DNA from: DT-68 sp965263245 | GTDB lineage: Bacteria; Bacillota_I; Bacilli_A; Mycoplasmatales; Metamycoplasmataceae | Direction of reading: 5' to 3' | Assembly (NCBI GenBank): GCA_965263245.1 | Contig: CBDHHR010000996.1 | Coordinates: 51,655-115,654 of the forward strand | DNA: 64,000 nucleotides | Part shown: piece by piece, positions 28,663-42,458 of the stretch | Layout of the letters: each line of letters opens with the position of its first letter | Position numbering within the stretch: position 1 is the stretch's first letter | The notes under the pieces: generated by a model | Database searches by the model: none | Seen by the model: the letters and a program-made list of their open reading frames with translations, nothing else | Told to the model about the DNA's origin: nothing | Made by a program: the position numbers and the translations under genes

Positions 28663-31600
28663 TGACAGTGTAATCCACTGTCTGTACACGCTAGATTTAT
28701 TTGACACTGTAATCCACTGTCTGTACATGCTAGATTTATTTGACACTGTAATCCACTGTCTGTACATGCTAGATTTATTTGACACTGTAGTCCACTGTCT
28801 GTACACGCTAGATTTATTTGACACTGTAGTCCACTGTCTGTACACGCTAGATTTATTTGACACTGTAATCCGCTGTCTGTACACTGTCGCTAGATTTATT
28901 TGACACTGTAATCCGCTGTCTGTACACACTAGATTTATTTGACACTGTAATCCACTGTCTGTACACGCTAGATTTATTTGACACTGTAATCCACTGTCTG
29001 TACACGCTAGATTTATTTGACACTGTAATCCACTGTCTGTACACGCTAGATTTATTTGACACTGTAATCCACTGTCTGTACACGCTAGATTTATTTGACA
29101 CTGTAATCCACTGTCTGTACACGCTAGATTTATTTGACACTGTAATCCACTGTCTGTACACGCTAGATTTATTTGACACTGTAATCCACTGTCTGTACAC
29201 GCTAGATTTATTTGACACTGTAATCCACTGTCTGTACACGCTAGATTTATTTGACACTGTAATCCACTGTCTGTACACGCTAGATTTATTTGACACTGTA
29301 ATCCACTGTCTGTACACGCTAGATTTATTTGACACTGTAATTCACTGTCTGTACACGCTAGATTTATTTGACACTGTAATCCACTGTCTGTACACACTAG
29401 ATTTATTTGACACTGTAATCCACTGTCTGTACACACTAGATTTATTTGACACTGTAATCCACTGTCTGTACACGCTAGATTTATTTGACAGTGTAATCCA
29501 CTGTCTGTACACGCTAGATTTATTTGACACTGTAGTCCACTGTCTGTACACGCTATATTTATTTGACACTGTAATCCACTGTCTGTACACACTAGATTTA
29601 TTTGACACTGTAATCCACTGTCTGTACACACTAGATTTATTTGACACTGTAATCCGCTGTCTGTACACGCTAGATTTATTTGACAGTGTAATCCACTGTC
29701 TGTACACGCTAGATTTATTTGACACTGTAGTCCTCTGTCTGTACACGCTAGATTTATTTGACACTGTAATTCACTGTCTGTACACGCTAGATTTATTTGA
29801 CACTGTAATCCACTGTCTGTACACGCTAGATTTATTTGACACTGTAATCCACTGTCTGTACACGCTAGATTTATTTGACACTGTAGTCCGCTGTCTGTAC
29901 ACGCTAGATTTATTTGACACTGTAATCCACTGTCTGTACACGCTAGATTTATTTGACACTGTAATCCACTGTCTGTACACGCTAGATTTATTTGACACTG
30001 TAATCCACTGTCTGTACACGCTAGATTTATTTGACACTGTAGTCCACTGTCTGTACACACTAGATTTATTTGACACTGTAATCCGCTGTCTGTACACACT
30101 AGATTTATTTGACACTGTAATCCGCTGTCTGTACACGCTAGATTTATTTGACACTGTAGTCCGCTGTCTGTACACGCTAGATTTATTTGACACTGTAATC
30201 CACTGTCTGTACACACTAGATTTATTTGACACTGTAATCCACTGTCTGTACACGCTAGATTTATTTGACACTGTAATCCGCTGTCTGTACACGCTAGATT
30301 TATTTGACACTGTAGTCCGCTGTCTGTACACGCTAGATTTATTTGACACTGTAATCCACTGTCTGTACACGCTAGATTTATTTGACACTGTAGTCCGCTG
30401 TCTGTACACGCTAGATTTATTTGACACTGTAGTCCACTGTCTGTACACGCTAGATTTATTTGACACTGTAGTCCACTGTCTGTACACGCTAGATTTATTT
30501 GACACTGTAATCCGCTGTCTGTACAAGCTAGATTTATTTGACACTGTAGTCCGCTGTCTGTACAAGCTAGATTTATTTGACACTGTAGTCCGCTGTCTGT
30601 ACAAGCTAGATTTATTTGACACTGTAGTCCGCTGTCTGTACAAGCTAGATTTATTTGACACTGTAATCCGCTGTCTGTACACGCTAGATTTATTTGACAC
30701 TGTAATTCACTGTCTGTACACGCTAGATTTATTTGACATTGTAATCCACTGTCTGTACAAGCTAGATTTATTTGACACTGTAGTCCGCTGTCTGTACAAG
30801 CTAGATTTATTTGACACTGTAGTCCGCTGTCTGTACAAGCTAGATTTATTTGACACTGTAATCCGCTGTCTGTACACGCTAGATTTATTTGACACTGTAG
30901 TCCACTGTCTGTACACGCTAGATTTATTTGACACTGTAATCCACTGTCTGTACACACTAGATTTATTTGACACTGTAATCCGCTGTCTGTACACACTAGA
31001 TTTATTTGACACTGTAGTCCACTGTCTGTACACGCTAGATTTATTTGACACTGTAATCCACTGTCTGTACACACTAGATTTATTTGACACTGTAGTCCAC
31101 TGTCTGTACACACTAGATTTATTTGACATTGTAATCCACTGTCTGTACACACTAGATTTATTTGACACTGTAATCCACTGTCTGTACACACTAGATTTAT
31201 TTGACACTGTAATCCACTGTCTGTACACACTAGATTTATTTGACATTGTAATCCACTGTCTGTACACGCTAGATTTATTTGACACTGTAATCCGCTGTCT
31301 GTACACGCTAGATTTATTTGACACTGTAATCCACTGTCTGTACACACTAGATTTATTTGACACTGTAATCCACTGTCTGTACACGCTAGATTTATTTGAC
31401 ACTGTAATCCGCTGTCTGTACACGCTAGATTTATTTGACACTGTAATCCACTGTCTGTACACACTAGATTTATTTGACACTGTAATCCACTGTCTGTACA
31501 CGCTAGATTTATTTGACACTGTAGTCCGCTGTCTGTACAAGCTAGATTTATTTGACACTGTAATCCGCTGTCTGTACACACTAGATTTATTTGACACTGT

Positions 31601-33707
31601 AGTCCACTGTCTGTACACGCTAGATTTATTTGACACTGTAGTCCACTGTCTGTACACACTAGATTTATTTGACACTGTAATCCGCTGTCTGTACACGCTA
31701 GATTTATTTGACACTGTAGTCCACTGTCTGTACACGCTAGATTTATTTGACACTGTAATCCACTGTCTGTACACACTAGATTTATTTGACACTGTAATCC
31801 GCTGTCTGTACACACTAGATTTATTTGACACTGTAATCCACTGTCTGTACACGCTAGATTTATTTGACACTGTAATCCACTGTCTGTACACGCTAGATTT
31901 ATTTGACACTGTAATCCACTGTCTGTACACGCTAGATTTATTTGACACTGTAATCCACTGTCTGTACACGCTAGATTTATTTGACACTGTAATCCACTGT
32001 CTGTACACGCTAGATTTATTTGACACTGTAATCCACTGTCTGTACAAGCTAGATTTATTTGACACTGTAGTCCGCTGTCTGTACACGCTAGATTTATTTG
32101 ACACTGTAATCCACTGTCTGTACACGCTAGATTTATTTGACACTGTAATCCACTGTCTGTACACGCTAGATTTATTTGACACTGTAATCCACTGTCTGTA
32201 CACGCTAGATTTATTTGACACTGTAATCCACTGTCTGTACACGCTAGATTTATTTGACACTGTAATCCACTGTCTGTACACGCTAGATTTATTTGACACT
32301 GTAATCCACTGTCTGTACACGCTAGATTTATTTGACACTGTAATCCACTGTCTGTACACGCTAGATTTATTTGACACTGTAATCCACTGTCTGTACACGC
32401 TAGATTTATTTGACACTGTAATCCACTGTCTGTACACGCTAGATTTATTTGACACTGTAATCCACTGTCTGTACACGCTAGATTTATTTGACACTGTAAT
32501 CCACTGTCTGTACACGCTAGATTTATTTGACACTGTAATCCACTGTCTGTACACGCTAGATTTATTTGACACTGTAGTCCGCTGTCTGTACACGCTAGAT
32601 TTATTTGACACTGTAATCCACTGTCTGTACACGCTAGATTTATTTGACACTGTAATCCACTGTCTGTACACACTAGATTTATTTGACACTGTAATCCACT
32701 GTCTGTACACGCTAGATTTATTTGACACTGTAATCCACTGTCTGTACACGCTAGATTTATTTGACACTGTAATCCACTGTCTGTACACGCTAGATTTATT
32801 TGACACTGTAATCCACTGTCTGTACACGCTAGATTTATTTGACACTGTAGTCCGCTGTCTGTACAAGCTAGATTTATTTGACACTGTAGTCCGCTGTCTG
32901 TACACGCTAGATTTATTTGACACTGTATTTATTTCCTGCTGTCTGTACACGCTAGATTTATTTGACACTGTAGTCCACTGTCTGTACACGCTAGATTTAT
33001 TTGACACTGTAATCCACTGTCTGTACACACTAGATTTATTTGACACTGTAATCCATGCTGTCTGTACACGCTAGATTTATTTGACACTGTAATCCACTGT
33101 CTGTACACGCTAGATTTATTTGACACTGTAATCCACTGTCTGTACACGCTAGATTTATTTGACACTGTACTGTCCACTGTCTGTACACGCTAGATTTATT
33201 TGACACTGTAATCCACTGTCTGTACACGCTAGATTTATTTGACACTGTAATCCACTGTCTGTACACGCTAGATTTATTTGACACTGTAATCCACTGTCTG
33301 TACACGCTAGATTTATTTGACACTGTAATCCACTGTCTGTACACGCTAGATTTATTTGACACTGTAATCCACTGTCTGTACACGCTAGATTTATTTGACA
33401 CTGTAATCCACTGTCTGTACACGCTAGATTTATTTGACACTGTAATCCACTGTCTGTACACGCTAGATTTATTTGACACTGTAATCCACTGTCTGTACAC
33501 GCTAGATTTATTTGACACTGTAATCCACTGTCTGTACACGCTAGATTTATTTGACACTGTAATCCACTGTTTGTACACACTAGATTTATCTGACACTGTA
33601 GTCCGCTGTCTGTACACGCTAGATTTATTTGACACTGTAATCCACTGTCTGTACACGCTAGATTTATTTGACACTGTAGTCCACTGTCTGTACACGCTAG
33701 ATTTATT
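28663..33707 (+). repeat. HOR unit type B, copy 4 (5,045 bp)
   Basis: It opens with TGACAGTG and keeps the two CATG monomers (about 28735 and 28774). A 4-bp insertion breaks core-1 at 28880-28890, in the first CCGC monomer. CTATAT is at 29553, GACAGTG at about 29488 and 29682. Core-2 is 29771-30700. CAAG clusters are 30506-30661 (four) and 30740-30856 (three), with lone CAAG near 32043 and 32865. GACATT starts at 30735, 31125 and 31242. Irregular joins lie at 32926-32941 (TATTTATTTCCTG), 33051-33060 (2-bp insertion) and 33168-33178 (2-bp insertion). L is 33558-33596. Confidence 0.83.
32926..33180 (+). repeat. Irregular monomer group, unit B4 tail
   Basis: TGTATTTATTTCCTGCTG at 32926-32942 contains a displaced TTTATTT. 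ATCCATGCTG (2-bp insertion) is at 33051. GTACTGTCCACTG (2-bp insertion) is at 33168. No other B unit has these at this offset. Confidence 0.83.
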
Positions 33708-36700
33708 TGACACTGTAATCCACTGTCTGTACACGCTAGATTTATTTGACACTGTAATCCACTGTCTGTACACTGTCTGTACACGCTAGATTTATTTGAC
33801 ACTGTAATCCACTGTCTGTACATGCTAGATTTATTTGACACTGTAATCCACTGTCTGTACACGCTAGATTTATTTGACACTGTAGTCCACTGTCTGTACA
33901 CGCTAGATTTATTTGACACTGTAATCCACTGTCTGTACACGCTAGATTTATTTGACACTGTAATCCGCTGTCTGTACACGCTAGATTTATTTGACACTGT
34001 AATCCACTGTCTGTACACGCTAGATTTATTTGACACTGTAATCCACTGTCTGTACACGCTAGATTTATTTGACACTGTAATCCACTGTCTGTACACGCTA
34101 GATTTATTTGACACTGTAATCCACTGTCTGTACACGCTAGATTTATTTGACACTGTAATCCACTGTCTGTACACGCTAGATTTATTTGACACTGTAATCC
34201 ACTGTCTGTACACGCTAGATTTATTTGACACTGTAATCCACTGTCTGTACACGCTAGATTTATTTGACACTGTAATCCACTGTCTGTACACGCTAGATTT
34301 ATTTGACACTGTAATCCACTGTCTGTACACGCTAGATTTATTTGACACTGTAATCCACTGTCTGTACACGCTAGATTTATTTGACACTGTAATCCACTGT
34401 CTGTACACGCTAGATTTATTTGACACTGTAATTCACTGTCTGTACACGCTAGATTTATTTGACACTGTAATTCACTGTCTGTACACGCTAGATTTATTTG
34501 ACACTGTAATCCACTGTCTGTACACGCTAGATTTATTTGACACTGTAATCCACTGTCTGTACACGCTAGATTTATTTGACACTGTAATCCACTGTCTGTA
34601 CACGCTAGATTTATTTGACACTGTAATCCACTGTCTGTACACGCTAGATTTATTTGACACTGTAATCCACTGTCTGTACACGCTAGATTTATTTGACACT
34701 GTAATCCACTGTTTGTACACACTAGATTTATCTGACACTGTAATCCACTGTCTGTACACGCTAGATTTATTTGACACTGTAATCCACTGTCTGTACACGC
34801 TAGATTTATTTGACACTGTAATCCACTGTCTGTACACGCTAGATTTATTTGACACTGTAATCCACTGTCTGTACACGCTAGATTTATTTGACACTGTAAT
34901 CCACTGTCTGTACACGCTAGATTTATTTGACACTGTAATCCACTGTCTGTACACGCTAGATTTATTTGACACTGTAATCCACTGTCTGTACACGCTAGAT
35001 TTATTTGACACTGTAATCCACTGTCTGTACACACTAGATTTATTTGACACTGTAATCCACTGTCTGTACACACTAGATTTATTTGACACTGTAATCCACT
35101 GTCTGTACACGCTAGATTTATTTGACACTGTAATCCACTGTCTGTACACGCTAGATTTATTTTGTAATCCACTGTCTGTACACGCTAGATTTATTTGACA
35201 CTGTAATCCACTGTCTGTACACACTAGATTTATTTGACACTGTAATCCACTGTCTGTACACACTAGATTTATTTGACACTGTAATCCGCTGTCTGTACAC
35301 GCTAGATTTATTTGACACTGTCTGTGTAATCCGCTGTCTGTACACGCTAGATTTATTTGACACTGTAATTCACTGTCTGTACACGCTAGATTTATTTGAC
35401 ACTGTAATCCACTGTCTGTACACGCTAGATTTATTTGACACTGTAGTCCGCTGTCTGTACACGCTAGATTTATTTGACACTGTAATCCACTGTCTGTACA
35501 CGCTAGATTTATTTGACACTGTAATCCACTGTCTGTACACGCTAGATTTATTTGACACTGTAATCCACTGTCTGTACACGCTAGATTTATTTGACACTGT
35601 AGTCCACTGTCTGTACACACTAGATTTATTTGACACTGTAATCCGCTGTCTGTACACACTAGATTTATTTGACACTGTAATCCGCTGTCTGTACACGCTA
35701 GATTTATTTGACACTGTAGTCCGCTGTCTGTACACGCTAGATTTATTTGACACTGTAATCCACTGTCTGTACACACTAGATTTATTTGACACTGTAATCC
35801 ACTGTCTGTACACGCTAGATTTATTTGACACTGTAATCCGCTGTCTGTACACGCTAGATTTATTTGACACTGTAGTCCGCTGTCTGTACACGCTAGATTT
35901 ATTTGACACTGTAATCCACTGTCTGTACACGCTAGATTTATTTGACACTGTAGTCCGCTGTCTGTACACGCTAGATTTATTTGACACTGTAGTCCACTGT
36001 CTGTACACGCTAGATTTATTTGACACTGTAGTCCACTGTCTGTACACGCTAGATTTATTTGACACTGTAATCCGCTGTCTGTACAAGCTAGATTTATTTG
36101 ACACTGTAGTCCGCTGTCTGTACAAGCTAGATTTATTTGACACTGTAGTCCGCTGTCTGTACAAGCTAGATTTATTTGACACTGTAGTCCGCTGTCTGTA
36201 CAAGCTAGATTTATTTGACACTGTAGTCCGCTGTCTGTACACGCTAGATTTATTTGACACTGTAATCCACTGTCTGTACACGCTAGATTTATTTGACACT
36301 GTAATCCACTGTCTGTACACGCTAGATTTATTTGACACTGTAGTCCGCTGTCTGTACACGCTAGATTTATTTGACACTGTAGTCCACTGTCTGTACACGC
36401 TAGATTTATTTGACACTGTAATCCACTGTCTGTACACGCTAGATTTATTTGACACTGTAGTCCACTGTCTGTACACGCTAGATTTATTTGACACTGTAGT
36501 CCACTGTCTGTACACACTAGATTTATTTGACACTGTAATCCACTGTCTGTACACGCTAGATTTATTTGACACTGTAATCCACTGTCTGTACACGCTAGAT
36601 TTATTTGACACTGTAATCCACTGTCTGTACACGCTAGATTTATTTGACACTGTAATCCACTGTCTGTACACGCTAGATTTATTTGACACTGTAATCCACT

Positions 36701-37424
36701 GTCTGTACACGCTAGATTTATTTGACACTGTAATTCACTGTCTGTACACGCTAGATTTATTTGACACTGTAATCCACTGTCTGTACACGCTAGATTTATT
36801 TGACACTGTAATCCACTGTCTGTACACGCTAGATTTATTTGACACTGTAATCCACTGTCTGTACACGCTAGATTTATTTGACACTGTAATCCACTGTCTG
36901 TACACGCTAGATTTATTTGACACTGTAATTCACTGTCTGTACACGCTAGATTTATTTGACACTGTAATCCACTGTCTGTACACGCTAGATTTATTTGACA
37001 CTGTAATCCACTGTCTGTACACACTAGATTTATTTGACACTGTAATCCACTGTCTGTACACGCTAGATTTATTTGACACTGTAATCCACTGTCTGTACAC
37101 GCTAGATTTATTTGACACTGTAATTCACTGTCTGTACACGCTAGATTTATTTGACACTGTAATCCACTGTCTGTACACGCTAGATTTATTTGACACTGTA
37201 ATCCACTGTCTGTACACGCTAGATTTATTTGACACTGTAATCCACTGTCTGTACACGCTAGATTTATTTGACACTGTAATCCACTGTTTGTACACACTAG
37301 ATTTATCTGACACTGTAGTCCGCTGTCTGTACACGCTAGATTTATTTGACACTGTAATCCACTGTCTGTACACGCTAGATTTATTTGACACTGTAGTCCA
37401 CTGTCTGTACACGCTAGATTTATT
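33708..37424 (+). repeat. HOR unit type A, copy 4 (3,717 bp)
   Basis: The boundary monomer is plain TGACACTG, although the upstream L block is present, so this boundary has neither the 2-bp loss nor the C-to-G change. Only one CATG monomer remains (about 33822), after an 11-bp duplication at 33770-33783. The internal L is 34700-34738. A 5-bp loss is at about 35160. A 6-bp insertion at 35318-35327 (CTGTCTGTGTAAT) resembles the join at 26571. The four CAAG monomers are 36066-36221. AATTC monomers at about 36734, 36929 and 37124 give the 195-bp tail period. The terminal L is 37275-37313. Confidence 0.83.
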
Positions 37425-40400
37425 TGAGTGTAATCCACTGTCTGTACACGCTAGATTTATTTGACACTGTAATCCACTGTCTGTACATGCTAGATTTATT
37501 TGACACTGTAATCCACTGTCTGTACATGCTAGATTTATTTGACACTGTAGTCCACTGTCTGTACACGCTAGATTTATTTGACACTGTAGTCCACTGTCTG
37601 TACACGCTAGATTTATTTGACACTGTAATCCGCTGTCTGTACCACGCTAGATTTATTTGACACTGTAATCCGCTGTCTGTACACACTAGATTTATTTGAC
37701 ACTGTAATCCACTGTCTGTACACGCTAGATTTATTTGACACTGTAATCCACTGTCTGTACACGCTAGATTTATTTGACACTGTAATCCACTGTCTGTACA
37801 CGCTAGATTTATTTGACACTGTAATCCACTGTCTGTACACGCTAGATTTATTTGACACTGTAATCCACTGTCTGTACACGCTAGATTTATTTGACACTGT
37901 AATCCACTGTCTGTACACGCTAGATTTATTTGACACTGTAATCCACTGTCTGTACACGCTAGATTTATTTGACACTGTAATCCACTGTCTGTACACGCTA
38001 GATTTATTTGACACTGTAATCCACTGTCTGTACACGCTAGATTTATTTGACACTGTAATCCACTGTCTGTACACGCTAGATTTATTTGACACTGTAATTC
38101 ACTGTCTGTACACGCTAGATTTATTTGACACTGTAATTCACTGTCTGTACACACTAGATTTATTTGACACTGTAATCCACTGTCTGTACACACTAGATTT
38201 ATTTGACACTGTAATCCGCTGTCTGTACACGCTAGATTTATTTGACAGTGTAATCCACTGTCTGTACACGCTAGATTTATTTGACACTGTAGTCCACTGT
38301 CTGTACACGCTATATTTATTTGACACTGTAATCCACTGTCTGTACACACTAGATTTATTTGACACTGTAATCCACTGTCTGTACACACTAGATTTATTTG
38401 ACACTGTAATCCGCTGTCTGTACACGCTAGATTTATTTGACAGTGTAATCCACTGTCTGTACACGCTAGATTTATTTGACACTGTAGTCCTCTGTCTGTA
38501 CACGCTAGATTTATTTGACACTGTAATTCACTGTCTGTACACGCTAGATTTATTTGACACTGTAATCCACTGTCTGTACACGCTAGATTTATTTGACACT
38601 GTAATCCACTGTCTGTACACGCTAGATTTATTTGACACTGTAGTCCGCTGTCTGTACACGCTAGATTTATTTGACACTGTAATCCACTGTCTGTACACGC
38701 TAGATTTATTTGACACTGTAATCCACTGTCTGTACACGCTAGATTTATTTGACACTGTAATCCACTGTCTGTACACGCTAGATTTATTTGACACTGTAGT
38801 CCACTGTCTGTACACACTAGATTTATTTGACACTGTAATCCGCTGTCTGTACACACTAGATTTATTTGACACTGTAATCCGCTGTCTGTACACGCTAGAT
38901 TTATTTGACACTGTAGTCCGCTGTCTGTACACGCTAGATTTATTTGACACTGTAATCCACTGTCTGTACACACTAGATTTATTTGACACTGTAATCCACT
39001 GTCTGTACACGCTAGATTTATTTGACACTGTAATCCGCTGTCTGTACACGCTAGATTTATTTGACACTGTAGTCCGCTGTCTGTACACGCTAGATTTATT
39101 TGACACTGTAATCCACTGTCTGTACACGCTAGATTTATTTGACACTGTAGTCCGCTGTCTCTACACGCTAGATTTATTTGACACTGTAGTCCACTGTCTG
39201 TACACGCTAGATTTATTTGACACTGTAGTCCACTGTCTGTACACGCTAGATTTATTTGACACTGTAATCCGCTGTCTGTACAAGCTAGATTTATTTGACA
39301 CTGTAGTCCGCTGTCTGTACAAGCTAGATTTATTTGACACTGTAGTCCGCTGTCTGTACAAGCTAGATTTATTTGACACTGTAGTCCGCTGTCTGTACAA
39401 GCTAGATTTATTTGACACTGTAATCCGCTGTCTGTACACGCTAGATTTATTTGACACTGTAATTCACTGTCTGTACACGCTAGATTTATTTGACATTGTA
39501 ATCCACTGTCTGTACAAGCTAGATTTATTTGACACTGTAGTCCGCTGTCTGTACAAGCTAGATTTATTTGACACTGTAGTCCGCTGTCTGTACAAGCTAG
39601 ATTTATTTGACACTGTAATCCGCTGTCTGTACACGCTAGATTTATTTGACACTGTAGTCCACTGTCTGTACACGCTAGATTTATTTGACACTGTAATCCA
39701 CTGTCTGTACACACTAGATTTATTTGACACTGTAATCCGCTGTCTGTACACACTAGATTTATTTGACACTGTAGTCCACTGTCTGTACACGCTAGATTTA
39801 TTTGACACTGTAATCCACTGTCTGTACACACTAGATTTATTTGACACTGTAGTCCACTGTCTGTACACACTAGATTTATTTGACATTGTAATCCACTGTC
39901 TGTACACACTAGATTTATTTGACACTGTAATCCACTGTCTGTACACACTAGATTTATTTGACACTGTAATCCACTGTCTGTACACACTAGATTTATTTGA
40001 CATTGTAATCCACTGTCTGTACACGCTAGATTTATTTGACACTGTAATCCGCTGTCTGTACACGCTAGATTTATTTGACACTGTAATCCACTGTCTGTAC
40101 ACACTAGATTTATTTGACACTGTAATCCACTGTCTGTACACGCTAGATTTATTTGACACTGTAATCCGCTGTCTGTACACGCTAGATTTATTTGACACTG
40201 TAATCCACTGTCTGTACACACTAGATTTATTTGACACTGTAATCCACTGTCTGTACACGCTAGATTTATTTGACACTGTAGTCCGCTGTCTGTACAAGCT
40301 AGATTTATTTGACACTGTAATCCGCTGTCTGTACACACTAGATTTATTTGACACTGTAGTCCACTGTCTGTACACGCTAGATTTATTTGACACTGTAGTC

Positions 40401-42458
40401 CACTGTCTGTACACACTAGATTTATTTGACACTGTAATCCGCTGTCTGTACACGCTAGATTTATTTGACACTGTAGTCCACTGTCTGTACACGCTAGATT
40501 TATTTGACACTGTAATCCACTGTCTGTACACACTAGATTTATTTGACACTGTAATCCGCTGTCTGTACACACTAGATTTATTTGACACTGTAATTCACTG
40601 TCTGTACACGCTAGATTTATTTGACACTGTAATCCACTGTCTGTACACGCTAGATTTATTTGACACTGTAATCCACTGTCTGTACACGCTAGATTTATTT
40701 GACACTGTAATCCACTGTCTGTACACGCTAGATTTATTTGACACTGTAGTCCACTGTCTGTACACGCTAGATTTATTTGACACTGTAATCCGCTGTCTGT
40801 ACACACTAGATTTATTTGACACTGTAGTCCGCTGTCTGTACACGCTAGATTTATTTGACATTGTAATCCACTGTCTGTACACGCTAGATTTATTTGACAC
40901 TGTAATCCACTGTCTGTACACGCTAGATTTATTTGACACTGTAGTCCACTGTCTGTACACGCTAGATTTATTTGACACTGTAATCCACTGTCTGTACACG
41001 CTAGATTTATTTGACACTGTAATCCACTGTCTGTACACGCTAGATTTATTTGACACTGTAATCCACTGTCTGTACACGCTAGATTTATTTGACACTGTAA
41101 TCCACTGTCTGTACACGCTAGATTTATTTGACACTGTAATCCACTGTCTGTACACGCTAGATTTATTTGACACTGTAATCCACTGTCTGTACACGCTAGA
41201 TTTATTTGACACTGTAATCCACTGTCTGTACACGCTAGATTTATTTGACACTGTAATCCACTGTCTGTACACGCTAGATTTATTTGACACTGTAATCCAC
41301 TGTCTGTACACGCTAGATTTATTTGACACTGTAGTCCGCTGTCTGTACACGCTAGATTTATTTGACACTGTAATCCACTGTCTGTACACGCTAGATTTAT
41401 TTGACACTGTAATCCACTGTCTGTACACGCTAGATTTATTTGACACTGTAATCCACTGTCTGTACACGCTAGATTTATTTGACACTGTAATCCACTGTCT
41501 GTACACGCTAGATTTATTTGACACTGTAATCCACTGTCTGTACACGCTAGATTTATTTGACACTGTAATCCACTGTCTGTACACGCTAGATTTATTTGAC
41601 ACTGTAGTCCGCTGTCTGTACAAGCTAGATTTATTTGACACTGTAGTCCGCTGTCTGTACACGCTAGATTTATTTGACACTGTAATCCACTGTCTGTACA
41701 CGCTAGATTTATTTGACACTGTAATCCACTGTCTGTACACGCTAGATTTATTTGACACTGTAATCCACTGTCTGTACACGCTAGATTTATTTGACACTGT
41801 AATCCACTGTCTGTACACACTAGATTTATTTGACACTGTAATCCACTGTCTGTACACGCTAGATTTATTTGACACTGTAATCCACTGTCTGTACACACGC
41901 TAGATTTATTTGACACTGTAATCCACTGTCTGTACACGCTAGATTTATTTGACACTGTAATCCACTGTCTGTACACGCTAGATTTATTTGACACTGTAAT
42001 CCACTGTCTGTACACGCTAGATTTATTTGACACTGTAATCCACTGTCTGTACACACGCTAGATTTATTTGACACTGTAATCCACTGTCTGTACACGCTAG
42101 ATTTATTTGACACTGTAATCCACTGTCTGTACACGCTAGATTTATTTGACACTGTAATCCACTGTCTGTACACGCTAGATTTATTTGACACTGTAATCCA
42201 CTGTCTGTACACGCTAGATTTATTTGACACTGTAATCCACTGTCTGTACACGCTAGATTTATTTGACACTGTAATCCACTGTCTGTACACGCTAGATTTA
42301 TTTGACACTGTAATCCACTGTTTGTACACACTAGATTTATCTGACACTGTAGTCCGCTGTCTGTACACGCTAGATTTATTTGACACTGTAATCCACTGTC
42401 TGTACACGCTAGATTTATTTGACACTGTAGTCCACTGTCTGTACACGCTAGATTTATT
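37425..42458 (+). repeat. HOR unit type B, copy 5 (5,034 bp)
   Basis: Core-1 is interrupted by a 1-bp C insertion at about 37642, in the first CCGC monomer. CTATAT is at 38311, GACAGTG at about 38245 and 38439. Core-2 is 38528-39457 and carries the same G-to-C variant (39161) as the two A units at 9741 and 18480. CAAG clusters are 39263-39418 (four) and 39497-39613 (three). GACATT starts at 39492, 39882, 39999 and 40857. CACACGC 2-bp insertions lie at 41891 and about 42049, four monomers apart. L is 42309-42347. Confidence 0.87.

Noticed and set aside
2420..28670. Inverted segments or hairpin-forming inversions between units
   Set aside because: All units read in the same orientation. Only the short palindromes TGTACA and CTAG within monomers are self-complementary.
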